Below, one piece after another: positions 1-12,511 of a DNA stretch of 64,000 nucleotides (the stretch's first letter is position 1; each line of letters starts with the position of its first letter). This DNA comes from Polytrichum commune (lineage: Eukaryota; Streptophyta; Polytrichopsida; Polytrichales; Polytrichaceae): positions 53,592,758 through 53,656,757 of the forward strand of contig OX485805.1 in the NCBI GenBank assembly GCA_950295325.1. Direction: 5' to 3'. A program made the translations under genes and the position numbers. The notes below the pieces were generated by a model. The model saw nothing but the letters and a program-made list of their open reading frames with translations, did no database searches and was not told the DNA's origin.

Positions 1-296
1 TCAGTTTCTTCCTCATCCTTGTAGATAGGCTCTGCCCAAGCAAAAAAAAAGCAACCAAAGGAGTTGGAATTGGCAATTCTTCTCATAGGACTTCTTATCG
101 TCGCTACTCTCACCAATAGGAGTTGTTGGTTGCACACTACCCTCCTAAGTGGGAACAACAATATCAACAAGAGACACTTAACTAGTGCTAGTAGTGATAG
201 GATTTGGTCTAGAGAAAAATCTACAAAATTTGAAGGCCTTGGAAGGGGCTAGAGTCGGAGCAATGGCCACAAACATGGCTATGGTTGCAGCTATGG
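1..296. other. Window start, no gene recognised
   Basis: Unremarkable sequence leading up to a solo LTR. The short open frame at 64-252 has no recognisable motif. The last five bases (292-296, TATGG) are the left target-site duplication of the LTR. Confidence 0.5.
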
Positions 297-1282
297 TGTC
301 GCAACCCTTGCTAGCCCCCCCTTGACCATCTTGCCAATTTTCAATTCTAGCAAAGGTTACGAGTGGCTAACCCTTCGCATACCGCCATGCTAATGGTTAG
401 CTTCTTTAACCCCGGACCAATAGTTCATAGGAGGGAACCAACCCTCCTACTTTGCTTTCGGGACTCACCCCTTAATCGGTAACCCATTTCCCCAATGTGG
501 ACTTCCATCCATGGAAGTCCAATCCTATGTTGATCATCGCGTTGCCGGAGCAACACTACAACAACCCGAACCATACTAGGCAACTATGGCCTCACAATGG
601 GCCAATGCCCATGGAGGCCGTGCCGTTCGGCCTCGGGTGGGTGAGGCCACACCACCTCACCCATATAAGCCTCTAGGACTCTACGCGGGGCCCCTACCCC
701 ACCGTCAACCAACCTCTTGTCTCTCTACCAAGAGTTGGGGCCAAGTGGACATTTTCCCTTAGCCGCTGGGCGTAGAAGCCCCCAGCAGCTTCAGACCATC
801 ATAACTTCCTTGTATGATGTCTGATTCCAGCAACCAACCACTCCATCGGCATCTACGCTTCACGTAGATGAAGCGTAGATGCCGATGGACTCCTCACTTG
901 CCCCATTCGGGCAAGTGGTGAGGAAGTTATGCCTGTTTGAACCCTGGCAGTCCCGGGAATCACTCCCAGGCACTGCTGTACCAGGGCGCTGTCCCGGGAC
1001 AGCGCCCCACTCAAATGGCCATAACTCCTAGCTCACACCTCCGATTGAGGTGTTCTTGAGCATTCTAGAATCACCACGCCATGAGCTACGCATAGCTCAT
1101 GGCCTTACCCTTGTGCCTCCTAGTCTTCGTGGATGGGAGGCGTTCCCAACGCCCGGGGACCTCACCCACACTAGGATCACTTGGGCCCTCTCACCAACGG
1201 CGCCACAAGTCCCGGGTGTCACTCCGGGGTCCCCCTTGTGCCCATGGTGTTTCGGGCACTCCTCATGGAGAGGTGCGCGACA
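297..1282 (-). mobile_element. Solo LTR (family LTR-A), minus orientation, 5-bp TSD
   Basis: On the minus strand this 986-bp block starts TGTCGCGCACC and ends GGGTTGCGACA, so it has TG...CA ends with a 6-bp terminal inverted repeat (TGTCGC/GCGACA). It is flanked by perfect 5-bp duplications TATGG at 292-296 and 1283-1287. No internal retroelement sequence adjoins it, which marks a solo LTR left by LTR-LTR recombination. The same sequence recurs at 41428-41784 and 55355-56329 (minus) and 62382-62985 (plus); the last is followed by a primer-binding site and so proves the LTR identity. It contains a perfect 24-bp palindrome at 984-1007, centred on CCCGGG, and a hairpin near 850-890. The short open frames inside are shadows of the repeat. 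Confidence 0.93.
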
Positions 1283-2499
1283 TATGGCCAAGACAAAGGT
1301 AAAATACAAAATAAATTGAAATGCATACAAAGAAGATCAACAAGGGTATGGCTTGCCACAAAAATAAAAAATAAAATCCAAGCAACATGCTTGAAACTAG
1401 CAAAGCACTAACTAGCAAAGCTTTCAACTTTAGTTGATGAAACCAACAAAGGTTTTGAGGCCACAAAACCATTGTAGCAAAGTTTAAGCACTTAGGTATT
1501 GCACAACAAATCAACAACTTGCAAAACACCAAGAAATATGTGAGGCCACAAAATACTTAAAGGAGGGGTTGTCAAGTGCAAGGACGCGGGTGTGTTAGGC
1601 AACTGCCTATAGAAAGAAGTATCTTACATCAAATCTCATATTGATGTCACTCAACCATGGTCAAAACATCTAAACTAATGAAAACAACAACACAAAGACG
1701 AGGGTTGTAATTCTATGGCAAGAAATGTGCCACAACAACCATTGACCAATGCTCCCACCTATAAAACAACAAGATAATGATTAATAGAGACATAACCTCT
1801 ACAACATAAAACAAAAACATTGCAAAAAAACAAAAATTTAACAAAAATATTCAATTCCAAAGGAAAGGTAAGAATTCACCTCCATTTTGAAACTCAAATA
1901 GTAGTTGGGGAGGAGATTGCGCTGCCATGCAATCCATATTCCCTAATCTCGCACCTTAATAGTTTGTTAGTACAAGGAGGGTAGCTACTTGTGCGGCCAT
2001 TGAAGTATGTGATGGTCACTACAAAGAGGAGCATGTCTCGATATTAGGAGGACGTCTATGGTGAATTAGAGCAGGCAATGCTGAATATGAGGAAATGGGG
2101 ATGAAGAGGAGGAATATTGCAACTTAGAGGAGGAATGGGGCGATCTGGTTGAGGACGACTGCAATGATCACCACGATGAAAAGGAAGATTAACACGGCGA
2201 TCAACATGAGGAGGATGAATGTGACGATCATCAAGGAGGAGGAAGACAAATGCGGCTAATGTGATGATCAGTAGCAACATCAAGAGGACGATCACCATGT
2301 AGAGGCAACAAGTTTTTAGGCTTCCCAATGCAAAATACAATTGGGGAGCCCTTCAATAATTTAGCACTCAGGGGGTGACACCTAGCAAAAAATTGCCACA
2401 TAGTCAAATAAAAAATTGACGATTCTAGTAATTATATCAATGACAATGCTTCACCAGAGTTTACCATGTTGAATTTTCTATGCTAAGACAATAAACATA
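1283..2499. other. AT-rich intergenic stretch
   Basis: AT-rich, with A-rich runs around 1800-1860 and a region of GAGGA/GATGATCA simple sequence around 2090-2300. No coding signal was found on either strand. Bases 1283-1287 are the right TSD of the solo LTR. Confidence 0.5.
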
Positions 2500-3060
2500 G
2501 TATAATTCCAAATGGAATCTAGCTTATTCCCAACCTTCCGCAATGCTAGGGACACCGATTGGGCTAGATCTTCCTTGTCATCACTTTTCTCTCCATTTTT
2601 GAATGTCCATATGTTCCTAAAATATCAAAATGCAATTCTGAAGGGTTTGAACACACTAACTTCTAAGGGCTATAGGGCATGGGAAGTATGGCTAGGTAGT
2701 GCTAGGAAATCAATTCCTATTTGCATTGCTTGATGGACAATGTCTAGGGTGACATGAAAGGTGTGGCCATCTATAATGAGTAGATGTTTGTGCTCAAGTG
2801 AGACTCCTCCCTTTTCTTCAAGCGATTTCATAAATGGGAGATCCACTTGTTGAATAATATGCATGTCATCCACATTTTTTTTTGCATTGCCATTGTTCCT
2901 CTAGATTCGCAATTAATGATGTAGTTTCTCCTAAATCTCATGCCCTTGAAGATATAGAAATTTGGGATAGACTAACCTTGAGCAATAATGAATGACACGA
3001 CATATCCTTGATGATGTTTTCATTGGGCATCCATCATCAATGGCCGCAAGAGCACCTTGT
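2500..3060 (-). pseudogene. Pogo/CENP-B-type DDE_1 transposase remnant
   Basis: The minus strand carries a decayed C-terminal part of a pogo-like transposase (DDE_1, CENP-B/jerky type). The best-preserved frame is at 2670-2873: HLLIIDGHTFHVT (the second catalytic Asp in the I-D-G-H motif), then a typical LALPSHTSHAL strand. Further downstream on the minus strand come LEVSVFKPFRIAF-like and KEDLAQSVSLAL-like stretches. Upstream, around 2900-3060, pieces resembling the PKFLYLQG motif are visible in shifted frames. Several stops and frameshifts make it non-functional. A second relic of the same family lies at 6640-8330 on the other strand. Confidence 0.75.
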
Positions 3061-5580
3061 AGGTCCGTGGACCAATTCCCATTTTTCGCAACACTTAATT
3101 TAAGTCTCTCCCTCTAGTGTCATGGGCTCCTTTATATGTATTCGTCACAACTACCAAGCTTGGCCTTAAGACATTGTGATCTCCACAAACCTCCTTCCAG
3201 CTATTGGTTGGATTGTAGGTCTCGAGTAGCCCCCATGGTTGTCGGCTCAGGATGTGTGCCCCAAACACTATGGCCAATCATGCTCCGAGCTCGTGAGGTT
3301 TTGTACTATTTAGAAAAATAAAATATGTTTTCTTGATATCCAACCGTACGGATGTGAACTAGACTACCATAAATTTTTGATGTGAGGATTTGAAGCCAAT
3401 CGGACAACACTAACTAGGTCGGATGACATATGAACATTCATCCGAGGGGTAGCTAGAGACTCGGAAATTTTTCACTTCATGAACATTTCATTCATGCCAC
3501 AAATTTTAGAAAGTTGGCAAGTTTGCCATACCATCTATGTGGATGACAAATGAGCTACTTCCAAAATTTTGGATTTTTTCAAAAAAAACATTTGGATGAA
3601 GTTTGTCATCCTCCAAGTGGGAGGGCCACATGATGTCATTTTTGAGAGGTTTCCCCTTTTCCATGGAGCAAGTGACATGTGCACTAATTTTTTCCAAATC
3701 CGTTGTCAAGTTGTGCACAATCATCACATTGTACTAATGGAAAAAAAACAACCCACCCAAATTGGGCATCATATGTGAAAATAATTAGCTCCTAAATTTG
3801 GCTCCTACATTTAGGTAGCTCTTTGAACCACCTCCCTAAACTAGTAATGCCAAAAATAACCAAAAAACCCTACATGCTTGGACTATGAGGATTTTATATG
3901 TTATTTTGGCCCACATGGTAATTTGCACCACCCTACACCAGTAGATACCTTCCATCCAAGAAGAATGTCACCTAGTGGATTGTAGACCCATCTTAATATT
4001 AGGTGGCAACCCATTTCGGATTGCATGAGCACTTAAGGGTTAAACCCCATCTACCTTATACAAGACTGTAAACTTAAGGTGCCCAAACTTCTTTATGAGC
4101 CCCTCTTGCAAAATAACAAGTTGTACGACATGCATCATCATAAGAATGCTTGGGTGGCTGAGAATGAGGGATTATATAACATTCCATACAAAATTTGAAT
4201 GGGTCCATGGGCCCCATTTTGAGATCTAGGTCTTTTTCTCCAAACATCTTAAAGATGGTTCACAGTTGTCCCTTCATGGAAGCACCAATGTGCCCTTTAG
4301 GCAAATATTTGGGCCGGTCTTCCAAGGTGGGTCAAGCCTAAACTTGAGGCAACATGCAAGGGGAAGTGGGATTATGACCAAGTACCGTACAACATGGCAA
4401 CCGTGCCATAGTTGCACAACCGGCCCTTGTCCCATGCCACCCTTCCAATTATTATGCTGGGTTGAAACATGTGTCATGCAAAGGGGTTAATTGGTAGGCA
4501 TGTGGACCTTTTTATTAAAACATGCCACCTTAAATCTCTAATTGCCGTTCATAATCTCATTCTTCACTCTCACATCATGTTTTGTAGTTGTTACAATGAA
4601 ATTGATGTTCAAAAACTAGTTTGTGTTTGAAAAGTATTTTGAAGTTTCCCAAGAAGTGATGGGAACTTGGAAACATATTTGTGAATTCCTCCATGGATGT
4701 CATTCACCACCTTTCATCATGCTAAGGTGCGAGTGAGGGGGTAAATTCTTCATGGCATGAATTATAGACCGGGGTTGAGAGAGATCTTCATTCTTACCCA
4801 GTAAGGTAGTACGGTGTTAAAGTAACACCAACCCAACACTGCAACTTAATAACCGTTGGCAAAAGGGCGAGAAATCGGTCGGTAAAGGGATGCCAAAGCA
4901 ACGGCCATGAGAGACCACAGTTGCACACTTCAAATGCTTCATCAAAAACTACAGGTGCCGAGAACTACAGCAACGTTTGCACAACCAAACGCTTAGTACA
5001 CACAAAATTCTAATCATACACCCAAACCTGCAAGGATTAGTAATTAGCTCACAGAGCTATGGCAATGAGCTTCAAATTGGTTGAGATTAGGGTATAATGT
5101 TGGCAAGATCAATTTAATTATGGGCGATCCCAAAGTTCATAAACAAGCTGCGAATTGGCACAATCACCTAGCAACCCACATCGCAATTGCTTTCGAGCAC
5201 TCTCAGTCTCTGAGATCCTGCATTAAATAGCCAGCAATCACTACATCTTCCGACTTCTACCTGATACTGCTCCAGAGGGGGATTATAGTATCGAATCTGA
5301 TGATCAAGTTCAGCACCAGAACTTGATGGCGAGGGGGCACAATTGGGAGGAATCTGCTATGAATGTGGAGGCATTGTTGCAGCAACAACTCTTGTTGTAG
5401 AGGGCATCAAGGATGGTGGAACGAGGAAGCTCGCAACAATGCATGCCATCCCAGGAAAGGTTTGGGTGCATCAGGGACCTCAGAATTCAGAGTTCGAGGG
5501 CAAGCAGGTAATTTCTTGGCCGAAATTATGTTTCCCTTGCTGAAATTTGGTCCTTCCATCCAACTGGAACCACCGACATG
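3061..5580. other. Intergenic, no supported gene
   Basis: About 2.5 kb without a convincing gene. The short open frames at 3506-3727 (minus), 4266-4490 (plus) and 5343-5543 (plus) lack motifs, splice structure or support from neighbours. The 5160-5560 part is slightly less AT-rich but gives no recognisable product. Confidence 0.5.
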
Positions 5581-5961
5581 CTACTGAATATGATATTTAG
5601 TGTCATATGGTATTTGATGTCACTATGGTACTGTAGTTTTTCGGATGACACTTCTTATGAATAAGTGAACAAATACTGTAATGGATGATGGATGAGTTCA
5701 TCCATTGGCCAAAACCCTATCTTCTCTTTTCAGCAACTTGTGATGAAATATCGTCACGGATGATTGAAATTTGGATGAAAAAACACTTGGTAAGTGACAG
5801 TTTTTGCAGCACTGTAAATCTACCATCCCCCTAAAAATTTACAAGGAATGACAAATGATGTTGGGTTAACATTTAGTGTTGGTGACACTATACCACAGTT
5901 TAAAATTAGTAGTGACCAAGTCAACTATAATTGATGACACTAAATATCATATGTAGTGTAG
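5581..5961 (+). mobile_element. MITE (CTACACTAAATAT family), copy A
   Basis: A 381-bp element whose two ends match in inverted orientation. The left end is CTACTGAATATGATATTT; the right end reversed is CTACACTACATATGATATTT. Each end contains a near-palindrome (AAATATGATATTT). The interior carries the family signature: GTCACTATGGTA near the left end, ATGAATAAGTGAACAAATA, GATGGATGA, and TGGTGACACTA near the right end. Related copies lie at 19256-19616, 19711-19808 (partial), 32517-32885 and 33021-33415, with a scrap near 49768. No transposase is encoded. The superfamily is uncertain; the CACTA string in the ends is only suggestive, because no clear 3-bp TSD was found. Confidence 0.75.
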
Positions 5962-6639
5962 TTGCTCCTCACATTTAGTGCCCTTCGATCCAAGCTACTG
6001 GGCTAATTTGTCTTCAATTTCCGAACTTGACTGCAAACTTGGAAACTTATTCGATTATCTTTAACTCTGAATTTGGAATCTCATTCGGTGAAGGTGGATG
6101 GCAAACATGTTGTGGGTAGATAGGCTTGCATGCCTCCTGGCCATTGGTGTGATGGGTTGACTAGGCTTTCTATGGGTCTTTGGGCTCTTGTGATGAAGCT
6201 TTTGTTGTTGAAATCTTGCAAGTTTTTTGGGCTTCCTGCTTGTTGGGCTTCAGAAGGCTGATGTGATTTAAAGGTTATGAATGTCATGAAAATTGTGCTT
6301 GTACTTAGAGTGTATGTGGTGTGTGCATACAAATCTCAGCATGCTTCAAACTCACACGCAGTACTTTAAACTCGACCCTCACAAACAATATGAGTTTCTC
6401 AAAGGTCAAGGGCTTTTGGCGTCCTGTCTGGCCAAAATTTGGCATCCTTTTTTTGCCAAGTATTAGAAATGGCAATGACAATGTCACGCCGTTGGGTACA
6501 CCATCTAATGATCCTCCAAGGGTGTCACAATCAAACATAGAGGAACTGCCATTGGGTAGCCAACCACAGAGCAGAAAGATAAATCCCCACTAAGAAATGG
6601 TAATTGGAGTGATGAGGCCCTTGCCACGGCAATAGCCGT
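5962..6639. other. Intergenic, no supported gene
   Basis: No coding signal is recognised. The open frames at 6081-6332 and 6305-6593 on the two strands have no motif. The right part leads into the decayed pogo-like transposase. Confidence 0.4.
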
Positions 6640-8330
6640 AGTGGATAGTGGGGGAATATTTTAACGACAAGCAACAATTTTGGAATACCGGTTACCACTC
6701 TTTGATGTCACCTCTCCGGGATGATAAAATCAAGGAAGCGAGGGGAGAAAGGTGTGTTGAACACAAAGGAGGAGGAAGAGTTGGTGCAATTCATTCTCCA
6801 TATGGCATCCATCGGTCATCCATTGTCTTTGAGGCTATTGCATAGAGATCACTCAAGATCAAGTGACTCCATTCAAAGACGGGATGCCCATACCTTTGTG
6901 GGTTGAGTGGTTTTGCAAACGCAATCCAACTATTTCATTACGTGTTGCGCAAAGGTTAGAGATGGCACATGCACGAGGCTATGTCCAGAAAATGTGAAAA
7001 TTTTCAATAATAACCTCCGCAATACATACCTCTTGCACGACTACTCTCCAAACCAAATTTGGAATTGTGATGAGAGCATGCACAAGCCATGAGGATCGGG
7101 AAGTGGTTGTGTTGGCTAGGATAATGTGAGGAATATGCACACCATGACGCTGGACAAAAGACAACACCTTTTGGTGCTAAATTGCATCAATGCGGGCGGG
7201 AGAGTGCATCCTAAATTTCTATATATTCAAGGGAAAGCAAATGAGAATAAACTACATTTACAACAAACTACATTTCATAAATGTGAAACATGAGTTTGCA
7301 TGGCAATGCAAGTCCAAGCATGGATGACCTCGTTCCTCTTCAACAAGTGGTTTTCTCACTTCGTAAAATATGTCTAAAATGTGGGTGGAAACTTGTCACC
7401 TTCCAACCATCACCTTTTGATTCTTGATGGACACAACTTTCACAACACATGTGATGATTGATGTTGTTTGTCAAGCTCGTTGATTGGGATTGGATCTAAT
7501 TATTCCACCCTCTCATACCTCTCATACTCTTCAACATATCAACATCCCCTGCTTTAAGACCTTTAAGATGGTGTTTAGACATTGTTGAGACATATGAGCA
7601 ATTGCAAACAAAGGCACTGGAGGAAGAAAATAGGACCTTGCTCATTGGGTTTTGGTGTTGTGTCTAGAGAACATCATCACCAAATTCCGAGCATCCGATA
7701 TTGGACCACTTGATGACACTAAGATGAATGACAAGATGGCCCCTTTTGAGTGTTGGCCTCTTCGAGAAGAAGGTGAAGGGGTCGCAACATGCACTTTAAT
7801 ATTAGTTGAAGACTTCATTGAAGTGTAAACATTGGAGGAGAGTTCGAATCCTTCTCATTACTTTGCGGAGGTTGATAATGAGAGAGAAGATATCATATTG
7901 ATTCTAGTGCCAATTGAAAGTGATGAAATGTGCATTCCAAGCACACATTTTATTGATTTGGAACCTATTATTCATGTTCATGAGACAAAGTTCCATGCTC
8001 TTGACCCTTCCAACACTTCCGGAATCAACCACAAGGAGGAAGAATGCAAGTGAACCCATGACTGACTACATCAAGTCAATTCACTTGACATTGGACAAAT
8101 ACATAGCACAATTAGGGGAGAAAACACTAAAAATGCAGAGATTGATGTGGCTTGAAAGAGGAAGAAGAAAAACATAGAGCTAAACAAAGGGATAAGGGAG
8201 GCGGAGAAGCAATTGCGTGAAGAATCAAAGAAGGCCCACATTGCAATGAAGGACTCTAAGAGAGTTTTTGACTTGCAATGGAGTGCTGAAAGTTGTGCAG
8301 TCGCAAGCGAACAACTCCACTCCGCCATCA
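6640..8330 (+). pseudogene. Pogo/CENP-B-type DDE_1 transposase, degenerate
   Basis: Pieces of one transposase occur in correct order but in different frames. LTKEEEELVQFILHMASIGH-like at about 6755-6830 is the end of the HTH/CENP-B DNA-binding part. Next come PLWVEWFCKRNPTISLR (about 6890-6945), YSPNQIWNCDES (about 7045-7080, first catalytic Asp), HLLVLNCINAGGRVHPKFLYIQGK (about 7165-7240), LFNKWFSHFVKYV (about 7340-7375), HHLLILDGHNFHNT (about 7405-7450, second catalytic Asp), LPSHTSHTLQHINIPCFKTFKMVF-like (about 7505-7580), then ASDIGPLD (about 7690). The 7832-8053 frame and a Lys/Glu-rich helical segment around 8150-8300 look like its C-terminal tail. Many stops and frameshifts make it a pseudogene. 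Confidence 0.85.
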
Positions 8331-9394
8331 AAACCAACCCACCCATTGTTGTTGGATCATACACTGGTTGTTTTATGATTCCAGACCACCAAAATTATAA
8401 GGTAGAATTTAGCATTGTGTTTTAGGAACATAAATATCCGTAGTAAACCAACTAGTCAAAAACATACTAGTTGGTCACAAATCGTCAAAAGGGCAAAAAA
8501 TGCCGATTTACTATTTGACGCCAAATCTATCCCTAATACAATTAGTTGTTAAGACATCCACTAGTTGGTTTTGTATTGTTTTATTGTTGAATAGTCTATT
8601 TAGTAGTAGTGATTATTTGGTGTTAGTAACTTAGTTGGTCAGAAAATGACTTGTAGGTCCAAATTTATTAAAATGTCATTGTCAATCTTTTATTAGTTGA
8701 CCGTTTTTAATGACCTTAGTGTGCTAGCTGGTCATGAAATGGACAGAGAGAAAAACGCGTTAGGACATCTAGTTGTAGTATTTTGATAGGGTAGCAACCT
8801 ACCAAGTTGACCCACCTAGTATGTAGATTTGGACGGGTAATTTATTGGAAAATTGTGGCAGTCCAAACGGACAAGTCATGGAAAACAAGCAGTTAAGTGT
8901 TGAAAGACGAATTTAAAGAGTAGATTCATTGCTGGTATTCTCTAATTACTACTCTTCTTGTAAGCTAAGATACTTCTTAGTGTTGACAAGATGAAGGTGT
9001 TGAACTATGATCGGGGAGAATTTGCAATTAGTTATAAATGAACCGGTCGAGTTTGAGAAATAACCGATTGAAGGTCAAGATTGCAAGAAAATTACTGATC
9101 ATTTTAGAGGAATTTATAGAATATACCCCAATTTAATAAAGGAAAGCCAAAGGATGTCAACATGTAACCGGTTGGACTTGCGAACACTAGGATCTTAACC
9201 GATTACGCCCAAAAATCTCCCCAATCACTAGTGTTGAATGTGTTACTGAAAGTGTGCATTGGACAACTTGTGATGCATTATACCAACCTATGGTATAGTT
9301 TTCAAGTCATTATGACGACTTGCTCTAGACGCCCTCTCATGAGCGTCACATGTACCCATACCCACCCTCTCTATATCCGAATGCATTCCTAGGT
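8331..9394. other. Intergenic with repeated ACTAGTTGGTC words
   Basis: No gene. Between about 8440 and 8830 the word (A)CTAGTTGGTC and close variants recur many times in both orientations, suggesting a degenerate repeat. The rest is plain AT-rich sequence. Confidence 0.45.
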
Positions 9395-9770
9395 AATGTT
9401 AGAGAGGTCAAATCCGGACTCGGTTTGCGAAAACCACCTCCGGAAGTTGGCCAATCTAACCAAAAATGCTAGTTGGTCGGCAATACGAAAGTGATTAGAA
9501 TGACTCAAAAACTCTACCATAGGTTGCAATGGTAGAAGGTTAGAGAGGGTAGATCCGGACTCGGTTTGCAAAAACCACCTCTGAAAGTTGGTTGATATGA
9601 TAAAAAAAACGTCAACTGGTTGGAAATATGTAAGTGGGTCAAAACGACCCAAAAACTCTATCATAGGTTGAGAGAAGGTTAGATATGCCAAATCCAAACG
9701 TAGTTTGTGGAAACGACCTCCGGAAGTTGGTTGATTAGGCCAAAAACGTGAGTTGGTAGGTAGTGTTCAG
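9395..9770. repeat. Tandem repeat, period about 138 bp, 2.7 copies
   Basis: Units begin near 9398, 9536 and 9673. Each carries GGTTAGAGAGG, AAATCCGGACTCGG, ACCTCCGGAAGTTGG and CAAAAACTCTACCATAGG, with point differences between copies. The minus-strand open frame across it (9389-9697) comes from the repeat and has no recognisable domain. Confidence 0.75.
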
Positions 9771-10054
9771 AGCATATTTTCAAGCCTTAAACATAAGTTT
9801 TAGGGTAGTATACGTTGGAGCAACATTCTAGGGATGAAGGACTAGCTTGGGAGGCATTTTTGCAAGGTTGGATGTGACTAGCGGCAAACTAGTTAATGGA
9901 GCAAGGAAGGAGTGCGAAAACCCATTAACACACAAATGTTGCCCAAACATGCACATTGCCATGGCCCAGCTTGGAGCCAAATGACAAGGAGGTCCTGTAC
10001 CATAATTGGACTTCATAGAGGCCCCTTGGACTCATAAACCCAACCCCCACTTTC

Positions 10055-10405
10055 CACCCATTGACTGAGAGTCCTCCAAATGATAATTTATACTTCGTTG
10101 GTGTCATAATTACGTGCTCTTTAGATCTCAATTTTTTTCCAATCATTTAATGTGAATTGCACAATGATTTTGATGTGTTCAATCAGAGTAATCACTTAGT
10201 TAGTTAATTAGAGTAACACCCATTGACTGAGAGTCCTCCAAATGATAATTTATACTTCGTTGGTGTCATAATTACGTGCTCTTTAGATCTCAATTTTTTT
10301 CCATTTTTTTCCAGAAAAAAGGAATCAATCATTTAATGTGAATTGCACAATGATTTTGATGTGTTCAATGATTCAGAGTAATCAATTAGTTAGTTAATTA
10401 GAGTA
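10055..10405. repeat. Direct duplication, about 162-bp unit
   Basis: The block from CACCCATTGACTGAGAGTCC (10055) to about 10216 is repeated from 10217 to about 10405. The second copy has small insertions after the T-run (near 10300) and in GTTCAATGATTCAGAG. The copies are otherwise nearly identical, indicating a recent tandem duplication. Confidence 0.85.
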
Positions 10406-11664
10406 ACCAAGTTAATTAGTTAGTTAAATTAAAGAAATCAGATAAGCTGATTACAGTCATCTTGCTGTGACAATAGTTGGGCAACTAAGAGTTAACATTT
10501 CAGTTGCTATAGGGAAATCAGGCTGTAATTTAGAGCACCATTAACAGCTTTATCAGCTTGGCCAATAACATCAAAGGGCCCATGTTTATATTGGAGTAAG
10601 GTAGTAGTTACTGTGCATTAGCAAAGTCTTGAATGTAGTAAGCAAGGGAGATAGGCAAGTTGATAGCCTGACAACGAGGACTATGGATATTGGCATGTCA
10701 TGCCTCAAAGTACAGGTCTCAGGTGTGGTTTACACCATGACCATGAAGTCGGACCATGGAATATGGTCATTTTCCATGGTCTGATTTTATGGCCCAATTT
10801 CTTTAAAAATCAATTTGCAAAGTCTTTGGGCCTCTCACAAGGTGTAAATTGGATGTGGACCAAGAGGAATGACTTATGCACCAAAAAGTAAATGTGTTGA
10901 ATTTTTTTATATATTTGTCCAAAAAGTACAGTTTTGAAAAAAAATTCAAGTTTGACCATTTTCTTGTCTTCTCTTGTCTTCATCTTCTCAATCCCCCAAA
11001 AAAAATCATTCAAAATTTATCATAACAACATTTCTCTGCAATGGGCCCTTGCCTTTTTTACTAGAGTACCTCCTTTGTCTCTCCCACCGCAAAACCTTTT
11101 GGATCATGTTAGTAAATAATGTAGGTCTTAAAATGTGTCTTTTGGGGACCTATAACTTCATGATCACTCTGGCATTTTTTCCTTGGTGTAAACCAAAGTG
11201 GTCCCAGGACGAGTTCAACAACCAATTACAAATTTCACATGACCTTTGGACGGCTTCATGATCCATGGTGTAAGCAACCCCTCGGAGTGGCGGTTGTAGG
11301 TTACAATAAGCTCACTTTGCAAAGGTAGCTTGTGGTGGGTTTAAAGTCTAGATGACCTTATTTATAGGGGCACCTATATGATGTGTAAATGCCCTAAGGG
11401 CAGATGGCAAACTATTATGGCTTCACAAGAAATCAAAATTTCCCAAAACTTCAATGGTTTGATTTGTGTTTCATTCGTGAACACTCGAGAAACTTCCCAC
11501 TTTTATTTTAGCATATTTCAGCATCCATATGAGCCATACACTCTGAAAGTATTACTTTAACATAATACTACTTTAAGTTAATACTACACCCAACTCCAGT
11601 TACTACCCTCCACTTGAGACAACGATGGGAGCCTGGAATGCAAAGTTGCCTTGTCAGTGGGGAC
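10406..11664. other. Intergenic, no supported gene
   Basis: AT-rich sequence with no coding signal. Open frames at 10700-11261 and 11378-11560 lack motifs. Bases 11657-11664 (GTGGGGAC) are the left TSD of the next element. Confidence 0.45.
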
Positions 11665-12503
11665 CAGTGTTGAACGGGTATGTTGTAAAGTGCATACAGG
11701 GGAGGCCTGGTTTTTGAAAATTTCTTGGAAATGTAGAACATCGAGGTATTGATATTACAAAGGTTTTGTATTTTCAAGGTAGGGTATGTGTATGTGGTCT
11801 TGTAAAATTTCTTGAATTTTAGGGTGCGTGTTATGGTGTGATTCTTTTTCATATACCAGGGTGCCCAGTGCAAGGGTATGGTATGTCATTTAAAGGTTTT
11901 TAAGAGAGAATTTAATTAATGTTGCCAATCACAAGAGTGACTCACATTGCCAATTGCAACTGTCTCTTCATGAGCACAAACACCCTCATCGTCAGACAAA
12001 AGTTGAATCGTTGCTACAGACTCCATGGCGACAAATCACACTCCCCTAAACACCCTAAGCAATCTCCTAAATCCTAACCCATAATCACTAAACTTGTTTA
12101 GCAAACACAAACCCTAGTTGTTATATGAAGTTGGTGCTTCAAGCAAAGACAAAACGGAATTACCTCTTCTTGAAGGTGCAACACCCTCTCTCCCACATTA
12201 ATCAATGTTGCTAGCTTAACCCCAGCAACAAAGCTCCACTACATGTAGTACGTTGTGCACACAACAAACCAGTACATCGCCGGAAGCAGGCATAATGAAC
12301 AAAGACGTGCATGTTTAAGGGTTTCCAAGCTCATCGTTGAGCAAGGTACGGGTTAGTGACCAGGTTTAGGGTTGGCAGTGAGTCCAGGGCCCGGGTATGA
12401 ACCTGGTATTTGCGCACTGCTTGGTAGTTCAAGCTGGTATCACAAACCAGTGTACATACCTTTTTACAGACCCGTGTGCGGGACAGATACCCGTTCAACA
12501 CTG
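11665..12503. mobile_element. Non-autonomous hAT-type element, perfect 8-bp TSD
   Basis: The element starts CAGTGTTGAACGGGTAT at 11665. The reverse complement of its right end (to 12503) starts with the same 17 bases. It is flanked by perfect 8-bp duplications GTGGGGAC (11657-11664 and 12504-12511). Eight-bp TSDs and short TIRs starting with CA are typical of the hAT superfamily. The 839-bp interior encodes no transposase; the minus-strand frames at 11568-11873 and 12331-12519 overlap its ends and have no motif. It must have been mobilised in trans. The intact TSD suggests fairly recent insertion. Confidence 0.9.
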
Positions 12504-12511
12504 GTGGGGAC

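Noticed and set aside
1050-1330. Frames MFLSILESPRHELRIAHGL... repeated at 41552 and 62614
   Set aside because: They lie inside LTR-A and are copied with it; no start context, no domain.
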